34,362 nucleotides of DNA from an uncultured Eubacterium sp. (GCA_947385105.1 CANDJR010000004.1:1-34362); one strand, 5' to 3'. Positions 24,475 through 32,321 are shown, counted from the first letter of the stretch. Numbers and translations: made by a program. The notes: generated by a model not told the origin, from the letters alone.

Positions 24475-24996
24475 ATGCAGAAAAAACAGAGAAAAAAATA
24501 TAGAAAAAGATATAGAAAAAAATGTATGGATAATCAAAATAAAAAGAATACAGAAAACTATGATGTGTCTGACACACAAAGAACAATAGAAACGACATTT
24601 TATTACATCGGAGCTGCTGTCTTTTTCGTTAGTTTGATCCTTGCAGCCATAGCAGCAACCTATCCGAACATTTGGCAAAGGATTCGACTTCCGCCATGCC
24701 TGTTCCATCTTATCACTGGCTATTTTTGTCCAGGATGCGGCGGAACGCGGGCTGTTCGGGCATTGTTGCACGGACATCTTTTGCAGAGTATCTATTATCA
24801 TCCGCTTGTTGTCTATGCAGCTGTCGTCTATCTTACGTTTATGCTGACGCAGACAGTGGAACGTTTGAGCCAGCACCGGGTTTCGATTGGCATGAAATAC
24901 CATAACCTTTATGTTTGGATTGCACTTGCTATTCTTGCTGTAAATTTTGCGCTTAAAAATATCCTTCATTTTACAGTTGGGTTCGTATTTTACTAA
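24475..24996 (+). CDS. DUF2752-family membrane protein
   Basis: 173 residues. A very basic start (KKQRKKYRKRYRKK) leads to three or four membrane helices (YYIGAAVFFVSLILAAIAA, PLVVYAAVVYLTFMLTQTV, YVWIALAILAVNFAL). Between them is the family hallmark FCPGCGGTRAVRALLHG (Cys85, Cys88). Function in the family is unknown. The ATG at 24475 has only a weak GGAAAT upstream; Met18 is an alternative without a better site. It is divergent from the SprA-related gene and convergent with the next small membrane gene; the gap at 24997-25067 shows no clear terminator. Confidence 0.8.
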   Translation: MQKKQRKKYRKRYRKKCMDNQNKKNTENYDVSDTQRTIETTFYYIGAAVFFVSLILAAIAATYPNIWQRIRLPPCLFHLITGYFCPGCGGTRAVRALLHGHLLQSIYYHPLVVYAAVVYLTFMLTQTVERLSQHRVSIGMKYHNLYVWIALAILAVNFALKNILHFTVGFVFY

Positions 24997-25067
24997 TTGA
25001 TAGTAGTATTAACTAGTACATCGTACACAAAATAACGCATAATAGGCAAGCATAACTGTGGGTTGTT

Positions 25068-25439
25068 TTAGGGACGTTGTACTAGTTCCATATAAGTTTT
25101 TAAAAAAGCATCCACACTGCCATATTCACGTATGACAGTTACAAAAGATCCAATCGTTAGCGTAATTGTTAAAAAAATTGCCAGAACACTTGTCCGCAGC
25201 GCCATTTTTGCGTTTGCAGACATGGTTTGCTCGCCACCTTTTGACAGCAGTGCAAAAATGATTGCTAAACTGCTACACACGATAGAAAGATAGAGACAGC
25301 AAGTCGTCGAGATAGCAGCAACACTTAAAACAATCGCAGCGGTAGTCATTTTAGGGGAGCGTTTGTCCCCTGGCATTTGTTCGTTTGTCATTTGACTTAT
25401 GTGCAGCGGATCACGGTATTGATTTTGCCCGTAATGCAT
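25068..25439 (-). CDS. Small two-helix membrane protein, DUF4190-like
   Basis: 123 residues with a polar, Gln/Pro-rich start, then two hydrophobic helices (TTAAIVLSVAAISTTCCLYLSIVCSSLAIIFALLS and ALRTSVLAIFLTITLTIGSFVTVI) flanking a loop with KGGEQTMSANAKMA, an arrangement seen in DUF4190-type proteins. Function unknown. GGAGG is 6 bases before the ATG. Its likely promoter is at 25603-25631, which places a whole copy of the dispersed repeat (25469-25602) in its 5' untranslated leader. Confidence 0.7.
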   Translation of the reverse strand: MHYGQNQYRDPLHISQMTNEQMPGDKRSPKMTTAAIVLSVAAISTTCCLYLSIVCSSLAIIFALLSKGGEQTMSANAKMALRTSVLAIFLTITLTIGSFVTVIREYGSVDAFLKTYMELVQRP

Positions 25440-25468
25440 AGCGTACCTCCAAAAATAAATAGTATCAT

Positions 25469-25602
25469 GTTACTGTTCACTCCCGTTCACAGTAACATGC
25501 AAAAATACATCTAAAATTGCCTTCGGCAATGGAATTTTTGCACTCTTGAATCATTTTCTTACGGACTTTGCAGGAAATGCAAAGTCCTGTGTGAACAGTA
25601 AC
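25469..25602 (+). repeat. Dispersed structured repeat, copy 4 (134 bp)
   Basis: GTTACTGTTCAC (25469-25480) and GTGAACAGTAAC (25591-25602) are perfect ends. The 10-bp hairpin GGACTTTGCA-GGAAA-TGCAAAGTCC occupies 25563-25587, and the larger hairpin with an ATTGCC/GGCAAT tip and GCAAAAAT/ATTTTTGC base lies at about 25498-25541. It is in reverse orientation to copy 3, and the two bracket the 2.5-kb group of four membrane/zinc-protein genes. The right end abuts the -10 box of the minus-strand promoter. Confidence 0.9.
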
Positions 25603-25631
25603 AGTATAACATGTCAGATGGAAAAAAACAA
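25603..25631 (-). promoter_or_regulatory. Minus-strand promoter for the DUF4190-like gene
   Basis: On the minus strand TTGTTT (25626-25631) and TATACT (25603-25608) are 17 bases apart. The -10 box ends exactly where the repeat copy begins, so RNA would start within the repeat. It is back to back with the tex promoter; the two -35 boxes are 11 bases apart. Confidence 0.65.
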
Positions 25632-25642
25632 TGCTGCCAGGC

Positions 25643-25671
25643 TTTACACTTCTGGATCTTTTCAGTATAAT
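25643..25671 (+). promoter_or_regulatory. tex: Promoter of tex
   Basis: TTTACA (25643-25648) and a consensus TATAAT (25666-25671) are 17 bases apart. Transcription should begin near 25678, giving a leader of about 255 nt that contains the whole 13-bp tandem array. Confidence 0.85.
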
Positions 25672-25686
25672 AAAAACAGTTTCTAT

Positions 25687-25853
25687 TAGAAGGTACGACT
25701 AGAAGGTACAACTAGAAAGTACGACTAGAAAATACGAATAGCAAGTACAACTAGAAAATACGATTAGCAAGTACAACTAGAAAGTACGACTAGAAGGTAC
25801 CACTAGAAAATACGATTAGAAAGTACGACTAGAAGCTCGATTAGCAAGTTTTC
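25687..25853 (+). repeat. 13-bp tandem repeat array in the tex leader
   Basis: Eleven consecutive 13-base units of the form TAGAARGTACGAC (25687-25829) are followed by two 12-base degenerate units (25830-25853). Variation is concentrated at a few positions: GAAG/GAAA/GCAA, GTAC/ATAC, and CGAC/CAAC/CGAT/CCAC. Most units contain the GTAC palindrome and all contain TAG. It begins about 10 bases after the expected transcription start and ends 81 bases before the tex start codon. Unit length is not a multiple of three, so no frame stays open. Confidence 0.92.
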
Positions 25854-25934
25854 TAATTTGGGAAATGAGATACCAAGACACATTCACAAAAAAGACACCA
25901 AGAATACGATATAGAAAGGCAATGGCAATCAACG

Positions 25935-28079
25935 ATGGATATCATACAAACTCTTGCACAAGAATTGCAGATTAGGTCTGGACAAGTAGAGGCAGCAGTA
26001 AAGTTAATTGATGAAGGCAATACAATTCCTTTTATTGCACGTTACCGTAAGGAGGCTACAGGCTCTTTAGACGATGAAGTACTGCGTAATCTTTATGAAC
26101 GGTTAAACTATTTACGAAATCTGGAAGAAAAGAAGCAGCAGGTGATCGCAAGCATTGAGGAACAGGGAAAATTAACAGAAGAATTAAAGGCACAGATTGA
26201 AAATGCCCAGACCTTAGTTGTTGTAGACGATTTATATCGCCCGTATCGTCCAAAACGAAGGACAAGGGCGACGATTGCAAAAGAAAAAGGCTTAGAGCCA
26301 CTGGCAAATTTGATTACGCTTCAAATGGCAGACAAGCCGTTAGAAGAAGAAGCAGCAGCATTCTTAAATCCGGAAAAAGAAGTCAACACAGTACAAGAAG
26401 CATTGGCTGGGGCTTCTGATATTCTTGCAGAGGCGGTATCAGACGAAGCAGATTATCGTATTCGGATTCGTGAGATGACTGTGAAAAAAGGATGGATCAC
26501 TTCTTGTGCAAAAGATCCGGAAACAGAGTCTGTCTATGAAATGTATTATGAATTTTCAGAAAGCGTAGCAAAGATCGCAGGACACCGTGTTCTGGCTTTA
26601 AACCGCGGAGAGGCGGAAAAAGTTCTGACCGTTAAAATTGAAGCGCCGCAGGAGGACATTATCCGTTATTTGGAAAAACAAGTCATCCGAAAAGATAATC
26701 CTTATACTACCCCAGTTTTGCAGGCAGTAATTGCAGACAGCTATCAGCGTTTAATTGCGCCAGCTATTGAACGTGAGATCCGAAGCAGTCTGACAGAAAA
26801 TGCAGAAGACGGCGCGATTCGGGTATTTGGAAAAAATTTAGAGCAGCTGTTGATGCAGCCGCCGATTATAAATCAGGTAGTTTTAGGATGGGACCCAGCG
26901 TTTCGGACAGGATGTAAATTATCGGTTGTAGATCCAACCGGAAAAGTACTGGATACAACGGTCATCTACCCAACAGCTCCCCAAAACAAAGTGGAAGAAG
27001 CAAAAGCAGTTGTAAAACAATTGATAGAAAAATATCATATAACTTTAATTTCTCTTGGAAATGGTACAGCATCCAGAGAATCAGAAATGGTAATTGTAGA
27101 GCTTCTAAAAGAAATCAGCCAGCCTGTGCAGTATGTGATTGTAAACGAAGCAGGAGCGTCCGTCTATTCGGCAAGCAAGCTTGCAACAGAAGAATTTCCA
27201 AATTTTGATGTTGGACAGCGCAGTGCGACATCAATGGCAAGACGGCTGCAAGATCCATTGGCGGAATTGGTAAAAATTGATCCAAAGTCGATTGGAGTAG
27301 GCCAGTACCAGCATGATATGAACCAGAAAAAATTGAGCGAAGCATTGTCTGGAGTTGTAGAAGACTGCGTGAATAAAGTTGGCGTAGATTTAAACACAGC
27401 TTCTGCCTCTTTGCTGGAATATATTTCCGGCATTAGCAAGACAGTTGCCAAAAATATTGTAGCGTACCGGGAAGAAAATGGACGCTTTATGTCTCGCAGC
27501 CAGCTGTTAAAGGTAGCGAAGCTGGGGCCAAAGGCTTATGAACAGTGTGCTGGCTTTACACGTATTACAGGCGGGAAAAATCCATTTGATGCAACAGCAG
27601 TCCATCCAGAAAGCTATGATGCAACAGAAAAACTACTTCAAAAGCTGGGCTATACGCCGCAGGATATTATTGAAAACAAGCTAAAAGGAATATCTAAGCG
27701 GATGACAGATTACAAGCACACAGCAGAGGAATTGGGCATTGGTGAAATTACGTTAAGGGACATTGTCAAAGAGCTGGAAAAGCCGGCAAGAGATCCGCGC
27801 GAGGATATGCCAAAACCAATTTTGCGAAGCGATGTCCTGGAAATGAAGGATTTGACACCAGGTATGATATTAAAAGGCACTGTCCGCAATGTAATCGATT
27901 TTGGCGCTTTCGTAGATATTGGCGTCCATCAGGATGGATTGGTTCATATTTCACAAATTTGCGACCGCTTTATTAAGCATCCGCTAGAAGCAGTCAGTGT
28001 CGGGGACATTGTAGATGTCAAAGTTATGAGTGTAGATTTGGCAAAAAAACGTATTCAGCTTACCATGCGGGATGTTTAA
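25935..28079 (+). CDS. tex: Tex-family RNA-binding transcription accessory protein
   Basis: 714 residues in the standard Tex order: an N-terminal helical region with RSGQVEAAVKLIDEGNTIPF and FIARYRKEATGSLDDE, a YqgF/RNase H-like domain (about 318-440, VVLGWDPAFRTGCKLSVVDP), tandem helix-hairpin-helix units (about 480-560, LNTASASLLEYISGISKTVA and LLKVAKLGPKAYEQCAGFTR), and a C-terminal S1 domain (643-714, ILKGTVRNVIDFGAFVDIG). Tex binds nucleic acids and affects transcription and RNA turnover; the exact role is unsettled. The ribosome binding site is weak (AAAGG about 16 bases before the ATG), so the long repeat-bearing leader may influence translation. Confidence 0.96.
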   Translation: MDIIQTLAQELQIRSGQVEAAVKLIDEGNTIPFIARYRKEATGSLDDEVLRNLYERLNYLRNLEEKKQQVIASIEEQGKLTEELKAQIENAQTLVVVDDLYRPYRPKRRTRATIAKEKGLEPLANLITLQMADKPLEEEAAAFLNPEKEVNTVQEALAGASDILAEAVSDEADYRIRIREMTVKKGWITSCAKDPETESVYEMYYEFSESVAKIAGHRVLALNRGEAEKVLTVKIEAPQEDIIRYLEKQVIRKDNPYTTPVLQAVIADSYQRLIAPAIEREIRSSLTENAEDGAIRVFGKNLEQLLMQPPIINQVVLGWDPAFRTGCKLSVVDPTGKVLDTTVIYPTAPQNKVEEAKAVVKQLIEKYHITLISLGNGTASRESEMVIVELLKEISQPVQYVIVNEAGASVYSASKLATEEFPNFDVGQRSATSMARRLQDPLAELVKIDPKSIGVGQYQHDMNQKKLSEALSGVVEDCVNKVGVDLNTASASLLEYISGISKTVAKNIVAYREENGRFMSRSQLLKVAKLGPKAYEQCAGFTRITGGKNPFDATAVHPESYDATEKLLQKLGYTPQDIIENKLKGISKRMTDYKHTAEELGIGEITLRDIVKELEKPARDPREDMPKPILRSDVLEMKDLTPGMILKGTVRNVIDFGAFVDIGVHQDGLVHISQICDRFIKHPLEAVSVGDIVDVKVMSVDLAKKRIQLTMRDV

Positions 28080-28139
28080 TCAGAGAATGATTTATCAGGT
28101 ATTCCTATAGCATACGATATCATTCAGAAAGGAATATTT

Positions 28140-28646
28140 ATGAAAACAGAATTTAATATACAACTTCGACCTTTGGATATGTACCGATTTAATTTGTATC
28201 ATACCTATACATCTGTGAGCGGTTACCTTTCGTTTTTTATTGCGATCATTGCTTTTGCAGGTGCAAAACGGACTTGGGGAGAAGTCAGCATGTCCTATTC
28301 TGTTATGTATGTAGGACTTGGGATTTTATTACTGTTTTATATGCCTGTGACCTTGTATCTGCGGTCAAAACAGCAGGTGCTTACATCACCTGTTTTAAAC
28401 AATGTACTACATTACCTCATTGATGATACCGGTGTTACAACCTCACAAGGAGAAGCTAGTACAACACTGAATTGGAACCAGGTTTACAGAGTTGTTACAA
28501 CTAGACATAATATTTTAATATGCAGCAGCCCGCGCAATGCATTCATCATACCAAAAGAGCAGGTAAAGCAGGAATATGATTTGATACGGCAAATTGCACA
28601 ATCACATTTAGAAACGTATCGGTTTAAAATGAAAGAGAACATTTAA
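28140..28646 (+). CDS. YcxB-like membrane protein
   Basis: 168 residues. Two membrane helices at about 27-45 (VSGYLSFFIAIIAFAGA) and 55-73 (YVGLGILLLFYMPVTLYL) are followed by a soluble C-terminal domain with LIDDTGVTTSQGEASTTLNW and AFIIPKEQV, the pattern of the YcxB family. Function unknown. AAAGGAA precedes the ATG at 28140, 60 bases after tex; it may be on the tex transcript. Confidence 0.72.
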   Translation: MKTEFNIQLRPLDMYRFNLYHTYTSVSGYLSFFIAIIAFAGAKRTWGEVSMSYSVMYVGLGILLLFYMPVTLYLRSKQQVLTSPVLNNVLHYLIDDTGVTTSQGEASTTLNWNQVYRVVTTRHNILICSSPRNAFIIPKEQVKQEYDLIRQIAQSHLETYRFKMKENI

Positions 28647-28674
28647 CGAAAGTAAGGAGCATAAGGAGCAGGTT

Positions 28675-29124
28675 ATGATATATGAATCCTATTCAGCGGA
28701 AGAAACCGCGCAGATAGGCACAGACATTGCTTTGCAGGCTAAGCCAGGCAGCGTCTATGCGCTTGTGGGGGAATTGGGGGCTGGTAAAACAGTATTGACA
28801 CAGGGCATTGCCAAGGGTCTTGGCATTACAGAACCGATCGTAAGCCCTACGTTTACCATTGTCCAGATCTATGAGGGCGGGCGAATGCCTTTTTATCATT
28901 TTGATGTTTACCGGATTGGCGATTTGGAAGAAATGGAAGAAATCGGCTATGAAGATTGTTTTTATGGCGAAGGCGTGACCTTGGTTGAATGGGCAAACTT
29001 AGTTGAGGAACTTTTGCCTTCGGATTATCAGCAGATTACGATCGAGAAAGATTTGGAAAAGGGCTTTGATTTTCGGCGCATTACAATAGAATGCAAAAAA
29101 TGCAGCAACGGAGAAAATGTATGA
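28675..29124 (+). CDS. tsaE: tRNA t6A biosynthesis ATPase TsaE
   Basis: 149 residues with Walker A GELGAGKT (32-39), PIVSPTFTIVQIYEG and the FYHFDVYRIGDLEEMEEIGYED block typical of TsaE. It drives the TsaB-TsaD-TsaE complex that adds threonylcarbamoyl to A37 of ANN-decoding tRNAs. AAGGAG precedes the ATG. Its stop codon overlaps the tsaB start (ATGA), implying coupled translation. tsaB is next and tsaD is 3.2 kb downstream, but tsaC, needed for the activated intermediate, is not in the window. Confidence 0.95.
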   Translation: MIYESYSAEETAQIGTDIALQAKPGSVYALVGELGAGKTVLTQGIAKGLGITEPIVSPTFTIVQIYEGGRMPFYHFDVYRIGDLEEMEEIGYEDCFYGEGVTLVEWANLVEELLPSDYQQITIEKDLEKGFDFRRITIECKKCSNGENV

Positions 29125-29837
29125 AAATATTGGCAATCGACAGCTCAGGCATGGTAGTCAGCGTAGCTGTCATAGAAGATGATAAACTTTTAGGAGAGTA
29201 TACCATTAACCATAAAAAGACACATTCACAGACACTTTTGCCAATGCTGGACGAAGTAGTCCGCATGCTTGCACTTGATCTTGCTACTGTCGATGCAATT
29301 GCGGTCAGCGGCGGGCCTGGGTCTTTTACCGGGCTTAGGATTGGTTCTGCAACAGCAAAAGGGCTTGGCATGGCATTGGATAAGCCCCTGATTTCAATTC
29401 CGACAGTCGATGGGCTTGCTTATAATTTGGCAGGCAGCAGTGCACTTGTCTGTCCATTAATGGATGCCAGGAGAAACCAAACGTATACAGGATTATACCG
29501 GTTTGAGGGATACCAGATGCACACGGTTTTAAAACAGTGTGCTGTTGGAATTGAGGAAATCCTTGCAAAAATTGAGGAAAGGGGAGAGTCCGTTACCTTT
29601 CTCGGTGATGGCGTACGGGTGTTTGCACCATACATTACAGAACACTGTGCAGTACCTTATACGTTTGCGCCCGCACATGTGAACGAGCAGCGTGCGTCTG
29701 CAGTTGCAGCGCTTGCAGCGCAATATTTTAAAGCGGGAAAGATACAGACACCGGCAGAGCACCGTCCGGAATATTTGCGGTTATCGCAGGCAGAAAGAGA
29801 ACGAGCAAAGCGGGAGCAGTATGAGCAAAAACAGTAA
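29121..29837 (+). CDS. tsaB: tRNA t6A biosynthesis protein TsaB
   Basis: 238 residues. KILAIDSSGMVVSVAV and SGGPGSFTGLRIGSATAKGLG are the signature ASKHA-fold segments of TsaB, a catalytically inactive TsaD paralogue that scaffolds the t6A complex. The ATG at 29121 overlaps the tsaE stop and gives the usual start; an upstream in-frame ATG at 29091 would lie inside tsaE. The 3' end overlaps rimI by 17 bases. Confidence 0.95.
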   Translation: MKILAIDSSGMVVSVAVIEDDKLLGEYTINHKKTHSQTLLPMLDEVVRMLALDLATVDAIAVSGGPGSFTGLRIGSATAKGLGMALDKPLISIPTVDGLAYNLAGSSALVCPLMDARRNQTYTGLYRFEGYQMHTVLKQCAVGIEEILAKIEERGESVTFLGDGVRVFAPYITEHCAVPYTFAPAHVNEQRASAVAALAAQYFKAGKIQTPAEHRPEYLRLSQAERERAKREQYEQKQ

Positions 29838-30288
29838 ATTAAATTATGAAATAATTAACATGAATCAGACGCATATTCATCAAATTGCAGCGATCGAAGC
29901 AGATGCATTCTCAGCGCCGTGGTCAGAAAAGGCGTTTGCAGATACCTTAGCTATGGAAAACGTTTTATTTCAGGTTGCGTTTGTAAAGGGACGCGTGGCT
30001 GGCTATTGCGGTATTTATCTTGCAGCAGACGAAGGGGAGATCACAAATGTAGCGGTAGCAGTGCCTTACCGCCGCAACAAAATAGCAGAAACGCTTTTGC
30101 AGGTCACATTAGAAAAAGCGCGGGAAAAAGGTGCAGTGCGTATTTTTTTAGAAGTGCGAGAGTCAAATATCCCGGCGATCCAATTATATCAAAAAGCAAA
30201 TTTTGTAATTGTTGGATACCGGGAACATTTTTATCAATGTCCAATAGAAAATGCACTAGTGATGATGTACGAATTTGCCGATACATGA
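29821..30288 (+). CDS. rimI: Ribosomal protein alanine N-acetyltransferase RimI
   Basis: 155 residues of GNAT fold: FSAPWSEKAFADTL near the N-terminus, GEITNVAVAVPYRRNKIAETLL (acetyl-CoA-binding loop) and FLEVRESNIPAIQLYQKANF in the C-terminal half are characteristic of RimI. It acetylates the N-terminus of a ribosomal protein (S18 in E. coli). ATG 29821 overlaps tsaB by 17 bases and is preceded by GGGAG; a frame entry at 29692 lies wholly inside tsaB and is rejected. The tsaE-tsaB-rimI order is widespread in Firmicutes. Confidence 0.93.
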   Translation: MSKNSKLNYEIINMNQTHIHQIAAIEADAFSAPWSEKAFADTLAMENVLFQVAFVKGRVAGYCGIYLAADEGEITNVAVAVPYRRNKIAETLLQVTLEKAREKGAVRIFLEVRESNIPAIQLYQKANFVIVGYREHFYQCPIENALVMMYEFADT

Positions 30289-30373
30289 AGTAAAAGATAA
30301 GAAAAATAGCCAGCAATTCCCGCTATATTCTTGCTGACCAGTCGATTATACTGTATGCAGAACAATTGATCAC

Positions 30374-30470
30374 ACGGCAAAGCTGTATGTAAAGCAGATG
30401 GCCGCACGGCACAACCGTATCACTGCAAAAACATTGTATGCAAAGCAGATGGCCAAACGGCAGAGCCGTA
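30374..30470 (+). repeat. Three small ACGGC hairpins, two in a 36-bp direct repeat
   Basis: ACGGCAAAGCTGT, ACGGCACAACCGT and ACGGCAGAGCCGT occur in order between rimI and the Cys4 gene; each can form a 4-5 bp stem. The last two are embedded in 36-base direct repeats (30384-30419 and 30435-30470) sharing TGTATG, AAAGCAGATGGCC and CGTA. Start-to-start distance of the repeats is 51 bases. There is no T-run, so they are not ordinary terminators. The last hairpin ends about 10 bases before the ribosome binding site of the next gene. Confidence 0.7.
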
Positions 30471-30491
30471 CCACCATGCGGGAGGTAAAAG

Positions 30492-30710
30492 ATGAAAGTA
30501 TATTGTAATTGCTGTGGAAAAGAAATTTTGATGAAAGAAAATACGCAAATTGCTTTGGAAGATTATGTTAGAATTGAAAAAAGCTGGGGATACTTTTCGA
30601 ATAAAGACGGCATCCGCCAGGAGATGAATGTTTGCGAATCTTGTTTTCATACTTGGCTCAACAGCTTTGCACTGGCTCCAAAGGAAGTGCAGGAGTTGGA
30701 ATTATTATAG
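30492..30710 (+). CDS. Small Cys4 (zinc-ribbon-like) hypothetical protein
   Basis: 72 residues with CNCCGK near the start and CESCF near the end; Cys5, Cys8, Cys48 and Cys51 have two CxxC knuckles about 40 residues apart, as in a treble-clef or zinc ribbon. The middle is acidic/aromatic (EDYVRIEKSWGYFSNKDG). I do not recognise a named family. GGGAGG precedes the ATG at 6 bases, a strong site, and the gene lies 15 bases before rnz, so it is probably co-translated with tRNA-processing genes. A structural or RNA-related role is a guess from context only. Confidence 0.8.
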   Translation: MKVYCNCCGKEILMKENTQIALEDYVRIEKSWGYFSNKDGIRQEMNVCESCFHTWLNSFALAPKEVQELELL

Positions 30711-30725
30711 AATGAAGGTGTAGAA

Positions 30726-31646
30726 ATGTTAGACATATGTTTGCTTGGGACAGCAGGTATGATGCCGCTGCCCTATCGTTACCTGACATCGATGATGGCA
30801 AGATATAATGGCAGCAGTCTGATGATAGACTGTGGAGAGGCAACCCAGATTGCAGTGAAAAAAGCAGGATGGAGCTTTCACCCTATTGATATCATTTGCT
30901 TTACGCACTATCATGCAGACCATATCAGTGGTTTGCCGGGAATGCTGCTTACAATGGGAAATGCAGAACGTACACAGCCTTTGACATTAATTGGGCCAAA
31001 AGGGCTTACACGAGTGGTATCGGCGCTGCGTGTGATAGCGCCGGAGCTGCCGTTTGAAGTCCAGTGTATCGAGATTGCAGGAACGACGCAGACATTTTCC
31101 CTACATGGATATGAGATAACAGCATTTCAAGTAAACCACAACGTATTATGTTATGGTTACACGGTAGAAATTAAACGGCAGGGGCGTTTTTGCGTTGAGC
31201 AGGCGCAAGCGCTTTCGATTCCGAAAAATTATTGGGGGATTTTGCAAAAAGGGGAGCAAGTACAGTACGAAGGACGTGTATATACACCAGATATGGTTAT
31301 GGGGCCGCAGCGTAAGGGGATTAAAGTAACTTACTGTACAGATACCAGGCCTACGGAGTCATTAATCCAAAATGCAGATAACTCTGATTTATTTATATGC
31401 GAAGGCATGTATGCAGAAAAGGAAAAGCTTGCAAAGGCAAAGCAGTATAAGCATATGACATTTTACGAAGCTGCCCAGGCAGCAAAAGAGGCAAATGTGC
31501 AGGAATTGTGGCTGACACATTTTTCACCTTCCTTAGTCCATGCAGAGGAATATATGCCGAAAGTACGTAAAATTTTTCCGCATGCACAGTTAGGTAAAGA
31601 TGGAAAAATGGTAGTTTTAAATTTTACAGAAGAAGCAAACGTCTAG
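30726..31646 (+). CDS. rnz: Ribonuclease Z (tRNA 3' endonuclease)
   Basis: 306 residues of metallo-beta-lactamase fold. The zinc motif is HYHADH (His61, His63, Asp65, His66), with DCGEATQIAV before it and TYCTDTRPTESL, EGMY and ELWLTHFSPSL after it, all family landmarks. It removes the 3' trailer of tRNA precursors lacking an encoded CCA. GAAGG lies 7 bases before the ATG. It sits 15 bases after the Cys4 gene. Confidence 0.95.
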   Translation: MLDICLLGTAGMMPLPYRYLTSMMARYNGSSLMIDCGEATQIAVKKAGWSFHPIDIICFTHYHADHISGLPGMLLTMGNAERTQPLTLIGPKGLTRVVSALRVIAPELPFEVQCIEIAGTTQTFSLHGYEITAFQVNHNVLCYGYTVEIKRQGRFCVEQAQALSIPKNYWGILQKGEQVQYEGRVYTPDMVMGPQRKGIKVTYCTDTRPTESLIQNADNSDLFICEGMYAEKEKLAKAKQYKHMTFYEAAQAAKEANVQELWLTHFSPSLVHAEEYMPKVRKIFPHAQLGKDGKMVVLNFTEEANV

Positions 31647-31669
31647 AGTCTAGAAAGGAGTGGGTATGT

Positions 31670-32254
31670 ATGAAAAGGGCATTGAAATCAATCATTGTGG
31701 CAGTTATTATGGTTGCCTTAATCGGCGGTTACTATTATTATCTGACACACCGGGAAGTGAATACTTCGGAGGATCATGTAGAAGTGACAGAGTTTGATAA
31801 GGTTTTGTCAAAAAAATTAGACACCGCTTATCCGCCAACTCCAAGAGAAGTCGTGAAATTTTATAACCGAATTATTGAATGTGCTTATGGTGAAAAATAC
31901 GATGATAAACAACTAGAGCAGCTGATGGGGCAGGCACGGACACTTTTAGATGAAGAACTGCTTGCAAATAATCCGATAGACACATATAAAACTAATCTGC
32001 TGGATGAAGTGACTTTCTATAAAGACAATAAGCAGAAAATTATTCAAACGCGTGTCTGCAACTCAGACGAAGTCACATTTGAAACAATTAACGGAAAAAA
32101 ATGTGCCTATGTAACAGCATCCTATTTTATTAAAGATGGAAAAGGTAAATTCGTACGTGCCAACGAAAAATATCTTTTGCGAAAAGATGACAACGATCAA
32201 TGGAAAATTTTGGCTTATCGCCTGATAAACAGTAAGGAAGTAGAAGAATCATAA
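31670..32254 (+). CDS. Hypothetical membrane-anchored protein
   Basis: 194 residues: short basic start, one hydrophobic helix (SIIVAVIMVALIGGYYYYL, about 7-26) and an otherwise soluble, charged domain placed outside the membrane. The ending YLLRKDDNDQWKILAYRLI looks like the beta-rich C-terminus of NTF2-like extracytoplasmic domains. No cysteine lipobox is seen, so it is an anchor rather than a lipoprotein. Function unrecognised. AAAGGAG precedes the ATG, and the gene continues the rnz-tsaD run. Confidence 0.8.
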   Translation: MKRALKSIIVAVIMVALIGGYYYYLTHREVNTSEDHVEVTEFDKVLSKKLDTAYPPTPREVVKFYNRIIECAYGEKYDDKQLEQLMGQARTLLDEELLANNPIDTYKTNLLDEVTFYKDNKQKIIQTRVCNSDEVTFETINGKKCAYVTASYFIKDGKGKFVRANEKYLLRKDDNDQWKILAYRLINSKEVEES

Positions 32255-32258
32255 GAAG

Positions 32259-32291
32259 GCTGGCGGATACAGCAATTTGTAGTCCGCCAGC
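32259..32291 (+). other. Stable hairpin between the anchored protein and tsaD
   Basis: GCTGGCGGA (32259-32267) pairs perfectly over nine bases with TCCGCCAGC (32283-32291), starting 5 bases after the preceding stop codon. No T-run follows, so it is more likely an mRNA-stability or processing hairpin than a terminator. Confidence 0.6.
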
Positions 32292-32321
32292 TGATTATGC
32301 AATGTTATGGAGGCAAAATAA

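Noticed and set aside
25687-25853. CRISPR array
   Set aside because: Units are 13 bp with no unique spacers and there are no cas genes; it is a plain tandem array.
32259-32291. Terminator between the anchored protein and tsaD
   Set aside because: The stem is strong but no T-run follows, and tsaD has no separate promoter that I can see.
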